Source of the DNA: JBBSJV01 sp038256935
Lineage (GTDB): Bacteria; Patescibacteriota; JACMRA01
NCBI GenBank assembly: GCA_038256935.1
Contig: JBBSJV010000001.1
Span: 1-41,731, forward strand
Direction: 5' to 3'
DNA: 41,731 nt
The stretch's first letter is position 1; each line of letters starts with the position of its first letter. Positions 23,804 to 32,303 of the stretch are shown one piece after another. The translations under genes were made by a program, and so were the position numbers. The notes under the pieces were generated by a model that saw only the letters and a list, made by a program, of their open reading frames with translations, was not told the origin of the DNA and searched no databases.

Positions 23804-24250
23804 TTAACCGCTAACTCGAGTACTGTGAAGATTAAAAGTCACTACTCCCCAGATCTCAAACTCTTCTTCTTTGGTAATGGTAATGACTTCAAAGTCAGGG
23901 TTAGATGGAATCAGATAAATCAGTTGTTTGGCTTCATCTCGTTTATACCTCTTGATAGTCACTTCCCCATTTACACAGGCAATAATTATATCTCCGTTTC
24001 TAGCATTTAAAGACCTGTCAACTACGACAATGTCGTTTGGGAAAATCCCATCTCCTGTCATAGATTCGCCGATGATTCGCACAAAATATGTAGCTGCCTT
24101 GTTTTTAATAAGTAGATCAGAAGGGTTTAATTTACCCTCCACAAGGTCCTCAGCAGGGGAAGGAAATCCAGCCGCTAGATAAGAGGAAATTACTGGGATT
24201 CTGGCTTGGTTTGTAAAATCAGGGGATAAGATTACCACATCAGTTTTCAT
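23804..24250 (-). CDS. umuD: UmuD (S24 self-cleaving peptidase)
   Basis: The 148-residue product has the cleavage site A27-G28 in LAAGFPSPAED, the catalytic S63 (IIGESMTGDGI) and K100 (GEVTIKRYK). RecA filaments trigger cleavage to UmuD', which joins UmuC. There is no DNA-binding domain, so it is UmuD rather than LexA. I see no clear SOS box upstream, only a short ACAT-aaa-ATGT dyad about 15-25 bp before the start. Confidence 0.93.
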   Translation of the reverse strand: MKTDVVILSPDFTNQARIPVISSYLAAGFPSPAEDLVEGKLNPSDLLIKNKAATYFVRIIGESMTGDGIFPNDIVVVDRSLNARNGDIIIACVNGEVTIKRYKRDEAKQLIYLIPSNPDFEVITITKEEEFEIWGVVTFNLHSTRVSG

Positions 24251-24477
24251 TGTCTAATCCAAACATAAAATGTAGTAATTGTCGAGTCATTGCTCATAAT
24301 AAATTTAAATTTTGAAGAAATTTAATCTTCTAAGTAAGGTAAAGTTGGGCTTAAAATTTTAAACCTTGAAATAAGCATTATAATACTAAAAAACATTATT
24401 AAAATAGTATTTTAGAGTTTTGACATTTCCCAAAAAGTGTGATTCAAATCAATATAATATATTAATAAATCGATCCT

Positions 24478-25662
24478 ATGACTAGACAATCTGTAACCAA
24501 ATTTTTCAAAACCTACACCCCAGAAATTTTTAAAGGAAGCCTACTTGGACTTTTATTTTTGAGCCTTGTGTCTGTTTCAGTACCTGCTTTGCAGAGTCAA
24601 GGACTTGTAGCTGATGCTCGAATTCAAGAAACTGACTCGTTGATTATTTTTTCAAATACAAATGTCAATGACGGTTTTATTCGCACCAATTGCGTTGATG
24701 AGTTGGGTGCTACTTGCCGTAGTGGTCAGTATTATATCAGGCTTGGTAGTAATGGATTGGATCGCAGAACCAACATGAGCTATTCCAGAAATGATAATGA
24801 ATACAGAGCTAGGTTACCTCGTAATTTGGATTGTAATAGTAATTACGATTTACAATTTTATTCTCGCCAAGATGATAGATTGTTGCATAGTCAAAATTTT
24901 AACACTAGACAGTATTGCGATGAGGAATTTCGTATAGCAGGGCAAGTTGATAGTGTGGCTTACGATGAAAGTAATCTGATTATCACTGGAAGAGCAGTTA
25001 GTGATAGCAGAAGGGAAAATAGCAGTAGAAATAGATCAGTCAGTATTTCGTTTTATACAAGTCCAATTAATCAAGAGGGGTCCCGTAGAATCGGATCGGT
25101 AACTGCAAGAGCTGATAACGACGGGTATTTTAGTAGAAGATTTAGCTACAATGAGAGATTATTTGAAACTGGTAGAGTCTATGTATACGGTGAGGTTGAA
25201 GGCTTTACTTATGAATTAAATAATTCCCCTGTAGCTGTTTCAAGAGCCGAGTGGGACCGCCAAATCAGTATTAGAGAACAGGAGAGATTGGCTAGAAGAA
25301 CCACTAGAACTACTCCAGCACCTAGGGCTCCAACTAGAACTACCCCAACAAGGGTAGTAAACAGAACTCCAAATAATAGAACAATGGATCCTTATGATGA
25401 CTACAATAGTCCAATGCAGGTCTTGAGAAATCGCTACACAAGTGGGGTGGTCAGAATGCAATATACTGATAGTAATCAAAACTACATTACCCTTCGAGAT
25501 GATACTGATTTAGCCCGCGTCTTGCAAGATCACGCCAGAAATAATGGGGTAGGATTTGGATCACAGTCTCATATGGATATTCTTAGAAACCAAGGAGTGT
25601 TGGTTAAAAGAGGAAGCGATTGGTTCGTTAGTTTGAATACATTAGAAAGCAGAATAGACTAG
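24478..25662 (+). CDS. Large Arg-rich secreted protein with Ig-like region
   Basis: The 394-residue product has an N-terminal hydrophobic segment (about 20-42) after a basic start and a likely signal cleavage near ADARIQ. Residues 50-150 are a Cys-containing domain (NCVDE, ATCRSG, LDCNSN, QYCDEE). Residues 150-250 read like a beta-sandwich: FRIAGQVDSVAYDESNLIIT, then SVSISFYTS and GYFSRRFSYNE. A Thr/Pro/Arg linker at 265-305 leads to a C-terminal domain of about 85 residues. Arg far outnumbers Lys, unlike its neighbours. Probably surface-exposed or secreted; function unknown. Confidence 0.65.
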   Translation: MTRQSVTKFFKTYTPEIFKGSLLGLLFLSLVSVSVPALQSQGLVADARIQETDSLIIFSNTNVNDGFIRTNCVDELGATCRSGQYYIRLGSNGLDRRTNMSYSRNDNEYRARLPRNLDCNSNYDLQFYSRQDDRLLHSQNFNTRQYCDEEFRIAGQVDSVAYDESNLIITGRAVSDSRRENSSRNRSVSISFYTSPINQEGSRRIGSVTARADNDGYFSRRFSYNERLFETGRVYVYGEVEGFTYELNNSPVAVSRAEWDRQISIREQERLARRTTRTTPAPRAPTRTTPTRVVNRTPNNRTMDPYDDYNSPMQVLRNRYTSGVVRMQYTDSNQNYITLRDDTDLARVLQDHARNNGVGFGSQSHMDILRNQGVLVKRGSDWFVSLNTLESRID

Positions 25663-25698
25663 TTTAAAACCAATAATTTATTGACAGCTCAAGTGATT

Positions 25699-26037
25699 AT
25701 GATTACCTTAGATGATATGTCTACAATTAATATAAAAACTAAAAATAACGATTTAATTGCCTCAGCAAACTTGGGTGAAGGAGTTATTAATTTTGAAGGA
25801 AATTACTATTTTGAACCTAGTAAAATTGATTTATCTCTACTTATAAGAAAAGAAAACCAGTACCACTGCCCGATAAAAAATGGAGATGCAGACTATTTTT
25901 ATTTGGAGGGTTCTACCCGTGAAATTGGTTGGGTGTATAACAAAGTAGAAAATGATTCCTTTAAAAACATTCAAGGTTGGATTGCTTTTTATGCTAGATC
26001 GAGTGAAGTGATAGAGGTGGAAATTATTGGTGTATAA
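25699..26037 (+). CDS. DUF427-family protein
   Basis: From the ATG at 25699 the product is 112 residues with the DUF427 pattern: YYFEPSKIDLSLL, then the core YHCPIKNGDADYFYL, then IGWVYNKVENDSF and GWIAFYARSSE. The CPxKxxAxYY core is diagnostic. Function of the family is not established. An upstream TTG start (25681) is less likely. Confidence 0.8.
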   Translation: MITLDDMSTINIKTKNNDLIASANLGEGVINFEGNYYFEPSKIDLSLLIRKENQYHCPIKNGDADYFYLEGSTREIGWVYNKVENDSFKNIQGWIAFYARSSEVIEVEIIGV

Positions 26038-26044
26038 GAAAAAA

Positions 26045-26121
26045 GTAGGGGTATGCTTTAGCTTCCCGTTTTAGGAAGTCTGAGAAGCACTAGGGGATTT
26101 CTCAGTACCTTCGAAATGACA
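26045..26121. repeat. P3 and P2 repeat arms, inverted relative to 5068-5343
   Basis: 26045-26072 is the reverse complement of the P3 unit (GGGAAGCTAAAGCATACCCC on the minus strand). 26093-26121 is the reverse complement of the P2 left arm, ending CTTCGAAATGACA. The two families lie together here as they do at 5.1-5.3 kb. Confidence 0.65.
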
Positions 26122-26171
26122 CACTATTTTGTAAAACAAGTAATTAATTCAACCAAAGATTTACAATCATT

Positions 26172-27338
26172 CTACTCAAACTGACTAATAGCTTTGTCTA
26201 GTTTTTGGAAAAATACTTTTGCTGAAAATAATTTTGACTGCTTTACACAATCTTCTTTCATGGATTTTACAAGGTCCTGATCCAAGTGCTTGATAGCTGC
26301 TGATAGGTCTTTGACTGTGGGGTTTGCTGGTAGCATCAAGCCGTTTTTCCCAGCCACTATTGTCTCCAATAATCCACCTTCCCGCACCCCAATTACTGGT
26401 TTTCCAGCTGCCATAAGTTCTAGTTGAGTCATACCAGCGTCCTCGTTTTCAGGGACATATATTCCAGCAAAACAGTTACCTACAAGGTCTGCTAATTTCT
26501 CATCACTGACTCTACCCAAAAATTGGATATTAGTTAGATTATTATCTTTTATAAAGTCTTTGACATAACCTTCTAATGGTCCTCCACTACAAATTACTAG
26601 CTTTTTATCGGGGTTTAATTTGAAAGCCTCCATGATCAAAGCAATTCTTTTGATATGCTCAAGCCTTGCGTAGCTAAGGTAGTAATCTCCATCAGAAATA
26701 TATTTAAATCGATTGATATTTACAGGAGGGAAAATGGCTTCATCGGCTGTGATGTTAGTGTATTCCAAAACTCGTTGCATGATGTTTTCTGAATTAGTAA
26801 TTTTGTAATCCATTACCTCGTATGCCTTTATCCATTGATTGAGTATCCAAGTGGCAAAGAAATTAAAAAATGGTCTTAAAATTGGGTTAAACTTGGCTGC
26901 AACCTTCTTTTTTTGATCAGTAGCGTATCTTGGTGGGCAATTACAATACCCGATAGTGTTTACTTTTTTATCTAGTCTTTGAGGTAGAAAATAAATATTT
27001 CCAAAATTAAAAATCACTAAATCGTAGTTATTGAGACCCTTTACTTTTGGGTTAAACTTTAGGTTCCATATTCTTTTAAAAACCCTCCAAACTGGTATTC
27101 TACTCTCTTCATGAAGATAATATACTTCACCCTCTGTCTCAAAAAGCTCTTTAGCAAAAGGGTTATTGTCATCACCACCATACCAAGTTTTGACATCCAT
27201 ACCACCAACCCAAAAATCACAACCAAGATGTTTTTTGATATCAATCATCATCCTTTCTGACCCCCCAATAGCACTTCCCATTAGGTAAAATTGAAAGATG
27301 GCTATTTTAAGTTTTGGTTTAATTGTTTTGGCTTTCAT
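26172..27338 (-). CDS. Glycosyltransferase family 4-type
   Basis: This is a 388-residue GT-B enzyme. The donor-binding half shows YYLSYARLEHIKRIALIMEA, then VICSGGPLEGYVKDF, IQFLGRVSDEKLADL, and the E-x7-E-like acidic segment PENEDAGMTQLELMAAGKPV. The N-terminal half has the GGSERMMIDI acceptor-side motif. Likely adds a sugar to a surface glycan. Its ATG overlaps the TGA of the upstream glycosyltransferase by 4 bp (ATGA), so they are translationally coupled. Confidence 0.88.
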   Translation of the reverse strand: MKAKTIKPKLKIAIFQFYLMGSAIGGSERMMIDIKKHLGCDFWVGGMDVKTWYGGDDNNPFAKELFETEGEVYYLHEESRIPVWRVFKRIWNLKFNPKVKGLNNYDLVIFNFGNIYFLPQRLDKKVNTIGYCNCPPRYATDQKKKVAAKFNPILRPFFNFFATWILNQWIKAYEVMDYKITNSENIMQRVLEYTNITADEAIFPPVNINRFKYISDGDYYLSYARLEHIKRIALIMEAFKLNPDKKLVICSGGPLEGYVKDFIKDNNLTNIQFLGRVSDEKLADLVGNCFAGIYVPENEDAGMTQLELMAAGKPVIGVREGGLLETIVAGKNGLMLPANPTVKDLSAAIKHLDQDLVKSMKEDCVKQSKLFSAKVFFQKLDKAISQFE

Positions 27339-28594
27339 AAATTAGTAGTTACTTTTATGATCGCTTCGTAAATATCAGTAGCGACTTTTCCCCATCTAAA
27401 ATCCAAGCTTCTCTGGTAGGCTTTGTGCTGGTAACTTGATATTTTTTCAGAGTCTTTTTGGTTAGTTATCTCGATCATCGATTCAAGAATTTGATCTTTG
27501 CTGTTTGGGTCAAAATATATAACAGAGTCGCCGTGCATAACGGATCTAAAAATTTGTATATCACTACAGATTAATGGACATCCTCTGCTTGCAGCTTCGA
27601 TAAGTGTCAGGCCAAAACCTTCACTAAAACTTGGTTGAATCAAAAACTTGGCTTCATCTAAAAGTTTGCAAATATCAGAATCAGGTAATAACTCTAGCCA
27701 CAAAATAGTTCCCTTTTTGGATAGCTTGTGGTTTTGTAAAGTGTCAATTTCATCTTTATTTAAAGGGTCTTTTTTACCGCAAATTAACAATTGAAAATCT
27801 GGATTGTTTTTTGAAAATTCGCTAAAGGCCTCGACTGTTTTAGTAAGGTTTTTGTGACTTTTCCAAACCGATACAAACATTCCATAATCACCTTTGATAC
27901 CAATGGATTTTCGCCAGTTGTCAGCTTCTTTAATGTCTTTAGAACTAGCTTGATTAAGCTCAGTCGTTAGGTCAAACCTTTCAGGATTAGTTTGAGGCAG
28001 TTGCAAATAATCTGTACTTACTCCAGCTTGCAAAACTGTATTTGGTTTAAATTTAGAAGAGTTAGAATCAGTAAAGTTATTATTTGTAAAAAATCCTGCC
28101 TCACCCTTAGCTTGGTCCCCCAAAAACAAAACATGTTTTGATCTGGATACCCCCCTTCTTATAATTTCTAAGAATATTCTAGATTTTAGTTTGTAAGAAA
28201 GTGATCTCTTCTTTTTAGCTTGGTGCTGGTGGGTAAAATCAAAGACCTGGTAGATAAAGGGCCCTTTGTAAAGTAGTGGGTAATTGGCTGTAAAAAAATA
28301 CATCAGATCTAGTTTGTAAGAATTCACAAGTTTTAAAAACTCAGTTTGCTCTTTGAGATTGTAATAGCCAGTACCGCTATAAACGATTTCAAATTTATCA
28401 CTCAAACGGGAAAAATCAGTTAAAGTTATATCTAAATCTTTAGCTTGATTGCTCTGATCCATAAATAGAACAACCTTAGAGACTTTTTCATCCTTATCTA
28501 AAAGATTGATTAGCTCTGGCCAAATACCTGCAATATAATTTGCTAGACCAAAAGGCTCAGGTCTATAAAATTTAAAATCTATACCAAGTTTCAT
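27335..28594 (-). CDS. Glycosyltransferase family 4-type
   Basis: A 419-residue GT4-style enzyme. Evidence is GMFVSVWKSHKNLTKTVEAF (about 238-257) with the usual K-x-x-x-L, then LLICGKKD, and the EGFGLTLIEAASRGCP segment (E324 and E333, the E-x7-E motif). N-terminal FGLANYIAGIWPEL resembles the GGIARY start of mannosyltransferase-like members. It overlaps the next glycosyltransferase by 4 bp and lies 3 bp after the preceding membrane gene. The pair probably assembles a surface polysaccharide. Confidence 0.88.
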   Translation of the reverse strand: MKLGIDFKFYRPEPFGLANYIAGIWPELINLLDKDEKVSKVVLFMDQSNQAKDLDITLTDFSRLSDKFEIVYSGTGYYNLKEQTEFLKLVNSYKLDLMYFFTANYPLLYKGPFIYQVFDFTHQHQAKKKRSLSYKLKSRIFLEIIRRGVSRSKHVLFLGDQAKGEAGFFTNNNFTDSNSSKFKPNTVLQAGVSTDYLQLPQTNPERFDLTTELNQASSKDIKEADNWRKSIGIKGDYGMFVSVWKSHKNLTKTVEAFSEFSKNNPDFQLLICGKKDPLNKDEIDTLQNHKLSKKGTILWLELLPDSDICKLLDEAKFLIQPSFSEGFGLTLIEAASRGCPLICSDIQIFRSVMHGDSVIYFDPNSKDQILESMIEITNQKDSEKISSYQHKAYQRSLDFRWGKVATDIYEAIIKVTTNL

Positions 28595-28597
28595 AAT

Positions 28598-30064
28598 TTA
28601 TTGCTCGTCAGTTTTTGGTTTACCTTGACCTGCATCTTTAGCTGAAGGAGGGACTTGAAAACCACCTTGAAAACTTTGGGGTTTGTTAAAACTAATACTA
28701 TCTACCTTGGTCACGCCATTACTAGAAATCACTGTAGAGTTATACTTTGGACCTTCATTAAATTCACTATTAGTATTTTGAGTGTTAAATATCGGGTTAC
28801 TATCAGAATTTTCAAAGGTGGGGCTATTTCCTGAGACAGAATTATTAAAGACAGGATTTGGCTGAGGTTGTGGTGGGGTTACTGTTTGCTGATTTAAAGT
28901 GTTTTTGAACTCTGCATCGAAGGTTGGAGTAGGGATTTGTTTAGGTTTTTCGTTTTCAAATTTTTTGAGTAATTGATTTTTTTCATCGGCATTTACAAAG
29001 AATCCACTCACCTCACAATATTGCAAAACAAAGTTTAATGTAATCATCCCAACAGCTAGCCAAAAAGCATAAGAGACGATATTAAATGCAAATTTCACAG
29101 CTTCAAAAGAGATGATTTGAGTCAGTTGATTGACCTGAAGTCCTGGTAAAAATAGCTCTTGCAAGTAACTAGTAAAATACACACTACCACCGATTGTTAG
29201 AATCACAGCAGCGCTTAAACTAAAGATTCCAAGAGAGGTGTAAAACAATGTTCTTCTAAGTTCAGAAAGTACTTTGCGATTGGCAAATCGAGCCATTAGT
29301 AATTGTAATACAAGGGCAATAATAAGTCCTATTAAAACAAATGGAATGGCTTGTTTAACAGAAATAAATAGATCTCTTGCTTGATTTAAAAGTCCTATTA
29401 ATCCATCGGAGTATCTAGGTAGTTCCGTTGGTTTATAACTATTTGAAAAAGCGTTAAATGGACTATTTCGGATCAAATTTGAGAAAAATTCTCCAGTTTC
29501 CACAGCTTGGTCATTGATTTCCAAAAACTCTGTCAGGCTCTGCTCACCGTTTTTTACGCTTTCTGGAAGACATACTTCACTATTTAAGGCAAAACCTTCT
29601 CTTTGTATGGTATCAATTTGACCCTGAGTACAGGTCTCGATATTAATTTCAGAATTGTTATTAATTTCTTGGACTTGATTGTCCAATTGCCTGGATGCCG
29701 CAAGCTCAATGTCTTTGGAAGGTAAATACAGCACTAGTTCGCTGTTTTCACCGTCTAACCAGTCGGTTGTGTTATCGATATTTTGCTCAAATAGATTTCG
29801 CAGCCAACCTGGAGAAGCCACATCTTGCAGGACAGAAGCGTATAAAATACTGCCAAAACTGACTTGCCCTTCTTGGTCTTTGACCTCAGCTTGTTGCAAC
29901 TGAGAAGAAAGTTTGTTATAAAAATCAGAATTGGATAAAGTTTCTTTGTGTAGCTGGCTATTTGGTAGGTTGATGAAAATACTAACCAGAACTAAAAGGA
30001 CGGGAGCAACCCAGATTAATAATCTTGAAATCAATCTTTGAATCGGTTTTAAAAGCTTAGACAT
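28598..30064 (-). CDS. Multi-pass membrane protein with large external loop and Pro-rich tail
   Basis: Start chosen at the ATG 30064 (MSKLLKPIQRL), giving 488 residues; the frame extends to 30097 with a poor extension. There is one N-terminal helix, then a 200-residue external region with a conserved-looking stretch SPGWLRNLFEQNIDNTTDWL. Three more helices lie near 235-260, 275-300 and 325-350, with a cytoplasmic Gln/Pro/Asn-rich tail of about 115 residues. The external segment recalls uncharacterised Chloroflexi-type membrane proteins. It precedes the two glycosyltransferase genes in the same transcript. Confidence 0.6.
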   Translation of the reverse strand: MSKLLKPIQRLISRLLIWVAPVLLVLVSIFINLPNSQLHKETLSNSDFYNKLSSQLQQAEVKDQEGQVSFGSILYASVLQDVASPGWLRNLFEQNIDNTTDWLDGENSELVLYLPSKDIELAASRQLDNQVQEINNNSEINIETCTQGQIDTIQREGFALNSEVCLPESVKNGEQSLTEFLEINDQAVETGEFFSNLIRNSPFNAFSNSYKPTELPRYSDGLIGLLNQARDLFISVKQAIPFVLIGLIIALVLQLLMARFANRKVLSELRRTLFYTSLGIFSLSAAVILTIGGSVYFTSYLQELFLPGLQVNQLTQIISFEAVKFAFNIVSYAFWLAVGMITLNFVLQYCEVSGFFVNADEKNQLLKKFENEKPKQIPTPTFDAEFKNTLNQQTVTPPQPQPNPVFNNSVSGNSPTFENSDSNPIFNTQNTNSEFNEGPKYNSTVISSNGVTKVDSISFNKPQSFQGGFQVPPSAKDAGQGKPKTDEQ

Positions 30065-30113
30065 GAGACAATATAAATACTTACAGGATACAAACATGTA
30101 GTCAATACAGTAC

Positions 30114-30662
30114 TTAGCTTAATTTTTTTAGCCCCTTTACAAGCCAATAAAGATAAATTCCAAGACATACTACGGCTATACAGTAACTAACAAAAACCAA
30201 ATTATAGCCAAGAACAGGTGAGCCAAAAAGAGTGGTAGATTTCCAAGTAGTTAAATTTGTATATTGACTTGCTAGCCAGTTTTGTAAGTGGATCAAAATA
30301 CAACCATTTGTTAGAATTTGAGTAGCAAAAAAGAGGATTAATACAGAGCAAGAAATGAGTGAAATAATGTATTGGGTTTTTTCAGTTTTCCCATCGGCTT
30401 CAAAGTATTTATTATACCCCACAAGTACTATTTCTAAAAACAAAATGGGAAGAATAAGATAAATAGTTATTACAATAATAGTTTGTATATCAGATACAGC
30501 ATTAAATCTAATTACAATCAAAGCCTGCAAAAATACCCATACAATAGTTACCAGAAACCTGATTATTTTGGGAGTATGAAACAATAAACTGTACACCAGA
30601 ACTGGTAATAAAAACTGTAGATAATTATGAAGTTCATCTACAAATAATAAAAACGAGTACAT
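30114..30662 (-). CDS. Multi-pass membrane protein with NGCILIHLQN motif
   Basis: The 182-residue product has about five hydrophobic helices. Between the third and the last is NGCILIHLQNWLASQY, similar to GGCLVHIPQNALNQLY in the protein at 9471. The shared G-C-x-(L/V)-x-H-(I/L)-x-Q-N pattern in two otherwise diverged membrane proteins suggests a functional loop. It lies between rsmE and the large membrane protein on the same strand. Confidence 0.6.
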   Translation of the reverse strand: MYSFLLFVDELHNYLQFLLPVLVYSLLFHTPKIIRFLVTIVWVFLQALIVIRFNAVSDIQTIIVITIYLILPILFLEIVLVGYNKYFEADGKTEKTQYIISLISCSVLILFFATQILTNGCILIHLQNWLASQYTNLTTWKSTTLFGSPVLGYNLVFVSYCIAVVCLGIYLYWLVKGLKKLS

Positions 30663-30667
30663 ACCAA

Positions 30668-31339
30668 TTAACTAGTTTGCTGGAAGTAACAAAGTCCCGC
30701 TAGCCAGCTGGGATAAACTATATCGCCAAGAGAATAAAACTGCAAATTTACTTCTTTAAATTCAGCTATTTCAAAGTCACTAAATCCTCCTTCAGGGCCA
30801 ACTAAAACTGCTTGGTTTTGGATTTTATTTTGACTTAATTTTGTTTCTTTTGAAGCTTCAGCCTCTAAAACCAGTGGAGTATTGGCAGCTAATAATCTAT
30901 GCAGGTCCTCAGAATTTGCAATCATTTTGAGCTTTGGTAAAAACACATTTTCAGATTGTTCGCAGCTGCGGATTAAGATTTTTTGAAGTCTTTCAAAGTT
31001 GATATTTTGCTTTAGAGATCTGTGAGAATGGTACAAGTATATTTCAGAAATTTGACTGTGTGGTAGGATCTCAAATAGTTTTTCAAGATATAGTTTTTCA
31101 GGAATGGCTTGAATCAGCATGCGATTTTTGGAAGTCTCGTGAGTTACAATATCTCCAAGCCAAGTCAAATCCACTGTCTTGGTTTTTTTATCAAGTTTGT
31201 AAATTTTAGCAGGTCTGATGTTTCCATTGAGATCAGTGAAAGTAAAGACTTGTTCCAATTGCGGCCTGAGGCTAAACAAATGAGGACAGTCTTTTTCTCG
31301 AAGACTTGAGATTTTAAGTGAGGGAAGGTAGATGTACAT
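30668..31339 (-). CDS. rsmE: RsmE-like 16S rRNA (uridine-1498-N3)-methyltransferase
   Basis: The 223 residues have the RsmE layout: an N-terminal PUA-like beta region and a SPOUT knot. Motifs include QAIPEKLYLEKLFEILP, RSCEQSENVFLPKL (family: E-Q-(S/C)-x-R) and the SAM-loop VGPEGGFSDFEIAEF. The final knot normally reads LGxRILRxETA; here it is SLGDIVYPSWLAGLCYF, a marked divergence in the SAM-binding loop. Function is likely but may be altered. Confidence 0.85.
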   Translation of the reverse strand: MYIYLPSLKISSLREKDCPHLFSLRPQLEQVFTFTDLNGNIRPAKIYKLDKKTKTVDLTWLGDIVTHETSKNRMLIQAIPEKLYLEKLFEILPHSQISEIYLYHSHRSLKQNINFERLQKILIRSCEQSENVFLPKLKMIANSEDLHRLLAANTPLVLEAEASKETKLSQNKIQNQAVLVGPEGGFSDFEIAEFKEVNLQFYSLGDIVYPSWLAGLCYFQQTS

Positions 31340-31431
31340 GATTGGAGGGTGGGAAGCTTTGAAAGTTTTGTCTAGACGGGTTTTTAGTAATTTTAATTAA
31401 AAATATTGCATGAAATTAAAAACTGTGCTAA

Positions 31432-31632
31432 GCTAAAGCAATTATAAGAGAAGTTGATGTTATTGGTTTGGCTGCAGGTGCCATCACCTTTAGTATATTG
31501 GCAGGAAATGTAGATCCTGCACAACTTGGAGCTGGTGCAGCCGGTGGATCAGGTGTCCCTCAAGCAATAAAAACGGCAACTAGAAGAACTGAATTGGATA
31601 TCGCGGATTTAGAAAATCCGAATACTAAGTAG
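31432..31632 (+). pseudogene. Coding remnant, no start codon
   Basis: An open frame of 66 codons with coding-like composition (LAAGAITFSILAGNVDPAQL, then GGSGVPQAIKTATRRTELDI) ends at TAG 31632. It opens after a TAA with no ATG, and the only nearby ATG (31410) is in another frame and stops after eight codons. It looks like the C-terminal remnant of a lost gene. The rest of the 31340-31787 gap holds nothing I can support. Confidence 0.45.
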
Positions 31633-31787
31633 TAAGTTTTAGAATATTATCACCCAACCGCATTAAATACTTAAAGGACTTGATTTCTTGTTTATTGTGT
31701 AGTGAGACTGTAAATTTAAATACTAATGACATTATATAGCCTATGAACAGTCTTAAATCTTCATAAAATTTTATTTCTAAACCTTAA

Positions 31788-32282
31788 CTAATTCCAAAGC
31801 CAAACAAATAACCCTAGTGTAGAAGCAAGTGATAGCCAAGGAAGTAGAGTGATATAGGTAAGATCGATTCTTGCTGGAAGCTTTCTTGCAACAATTATGC
31901 TGGCAATTGTGATAAGTAGCATACTAAAGGTTGGGACAAAGAACATGATGGGGGCTTCTAAGCCAAAAGCTAGAGGAGTGAAGATTAGATAATTGACCCA
32001 AAGTAGGATTTGCAAAAAAATATAAGTTTTTTTGAGTTTACTTTTTGGCAAAGTGAGTGCAAATATATTACCATAGATTACAAGTATATTATTAATCAAC
32101 CAAACGGGACCAAAAACCCAACCTGGTGGGGAAAACCATGGCTTAGTCAGAGTATCATAAAAACTAGTATCAATGGGGGAGATATTCAAAGTGATCAAAT
32201 TCATGACAATTAGAAAAATCAACCCATAAAGAAACCAAGTTTTAGGGATTCTTTTAAAATTTAAAATGCTGTACTCATTCAT
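31788..32282 (-). CDS. tspO: TspO/MBR-family membrane protein
   Basis: The 164-residue product has five membrane helices and the family core DTLTKPWFSPPGWVFGPVW with the aromatic-Pro pattern that binds tetrapyrroles and sterols in TspO proteins. A late WLSLASTLGLFVW replaces the usual YxxWxxxAxxLNxxxWxxN end; the final residue after W is Asn. Bacterial TspO is linked to porphyrin handling and oxidative stress. Its gene lies 21 bp downstream of the hypothetical gene at 32304, in the same orientation. Confidence 0.88.
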   Translation of the reverse strand: MNEYSILNFKRIPKTWFLYGLIFLIVMNLITLNISPIDTSFYDTLTKPWFSPPGWVFGPVWLINNILVIYGNIFALTLPKSKLKKTYIFLQILLWVNYLIFTPLAFGLEAPIMFFVPTFSMLLITIASIIVARKLPARIDLTYITLLPWLSLASTLGLFVWLWN

Positions 32283-32303
32283 AGGTCAAACCAGCCTTGG
32301 TAA

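Noticed and set aside
24264..24275. SOS box upstream of umuD
   Set aside because: Only a short ACAT-aaa-ATGT dyad is present, which matches neither the E. coli nor the Bacillus LexA site.
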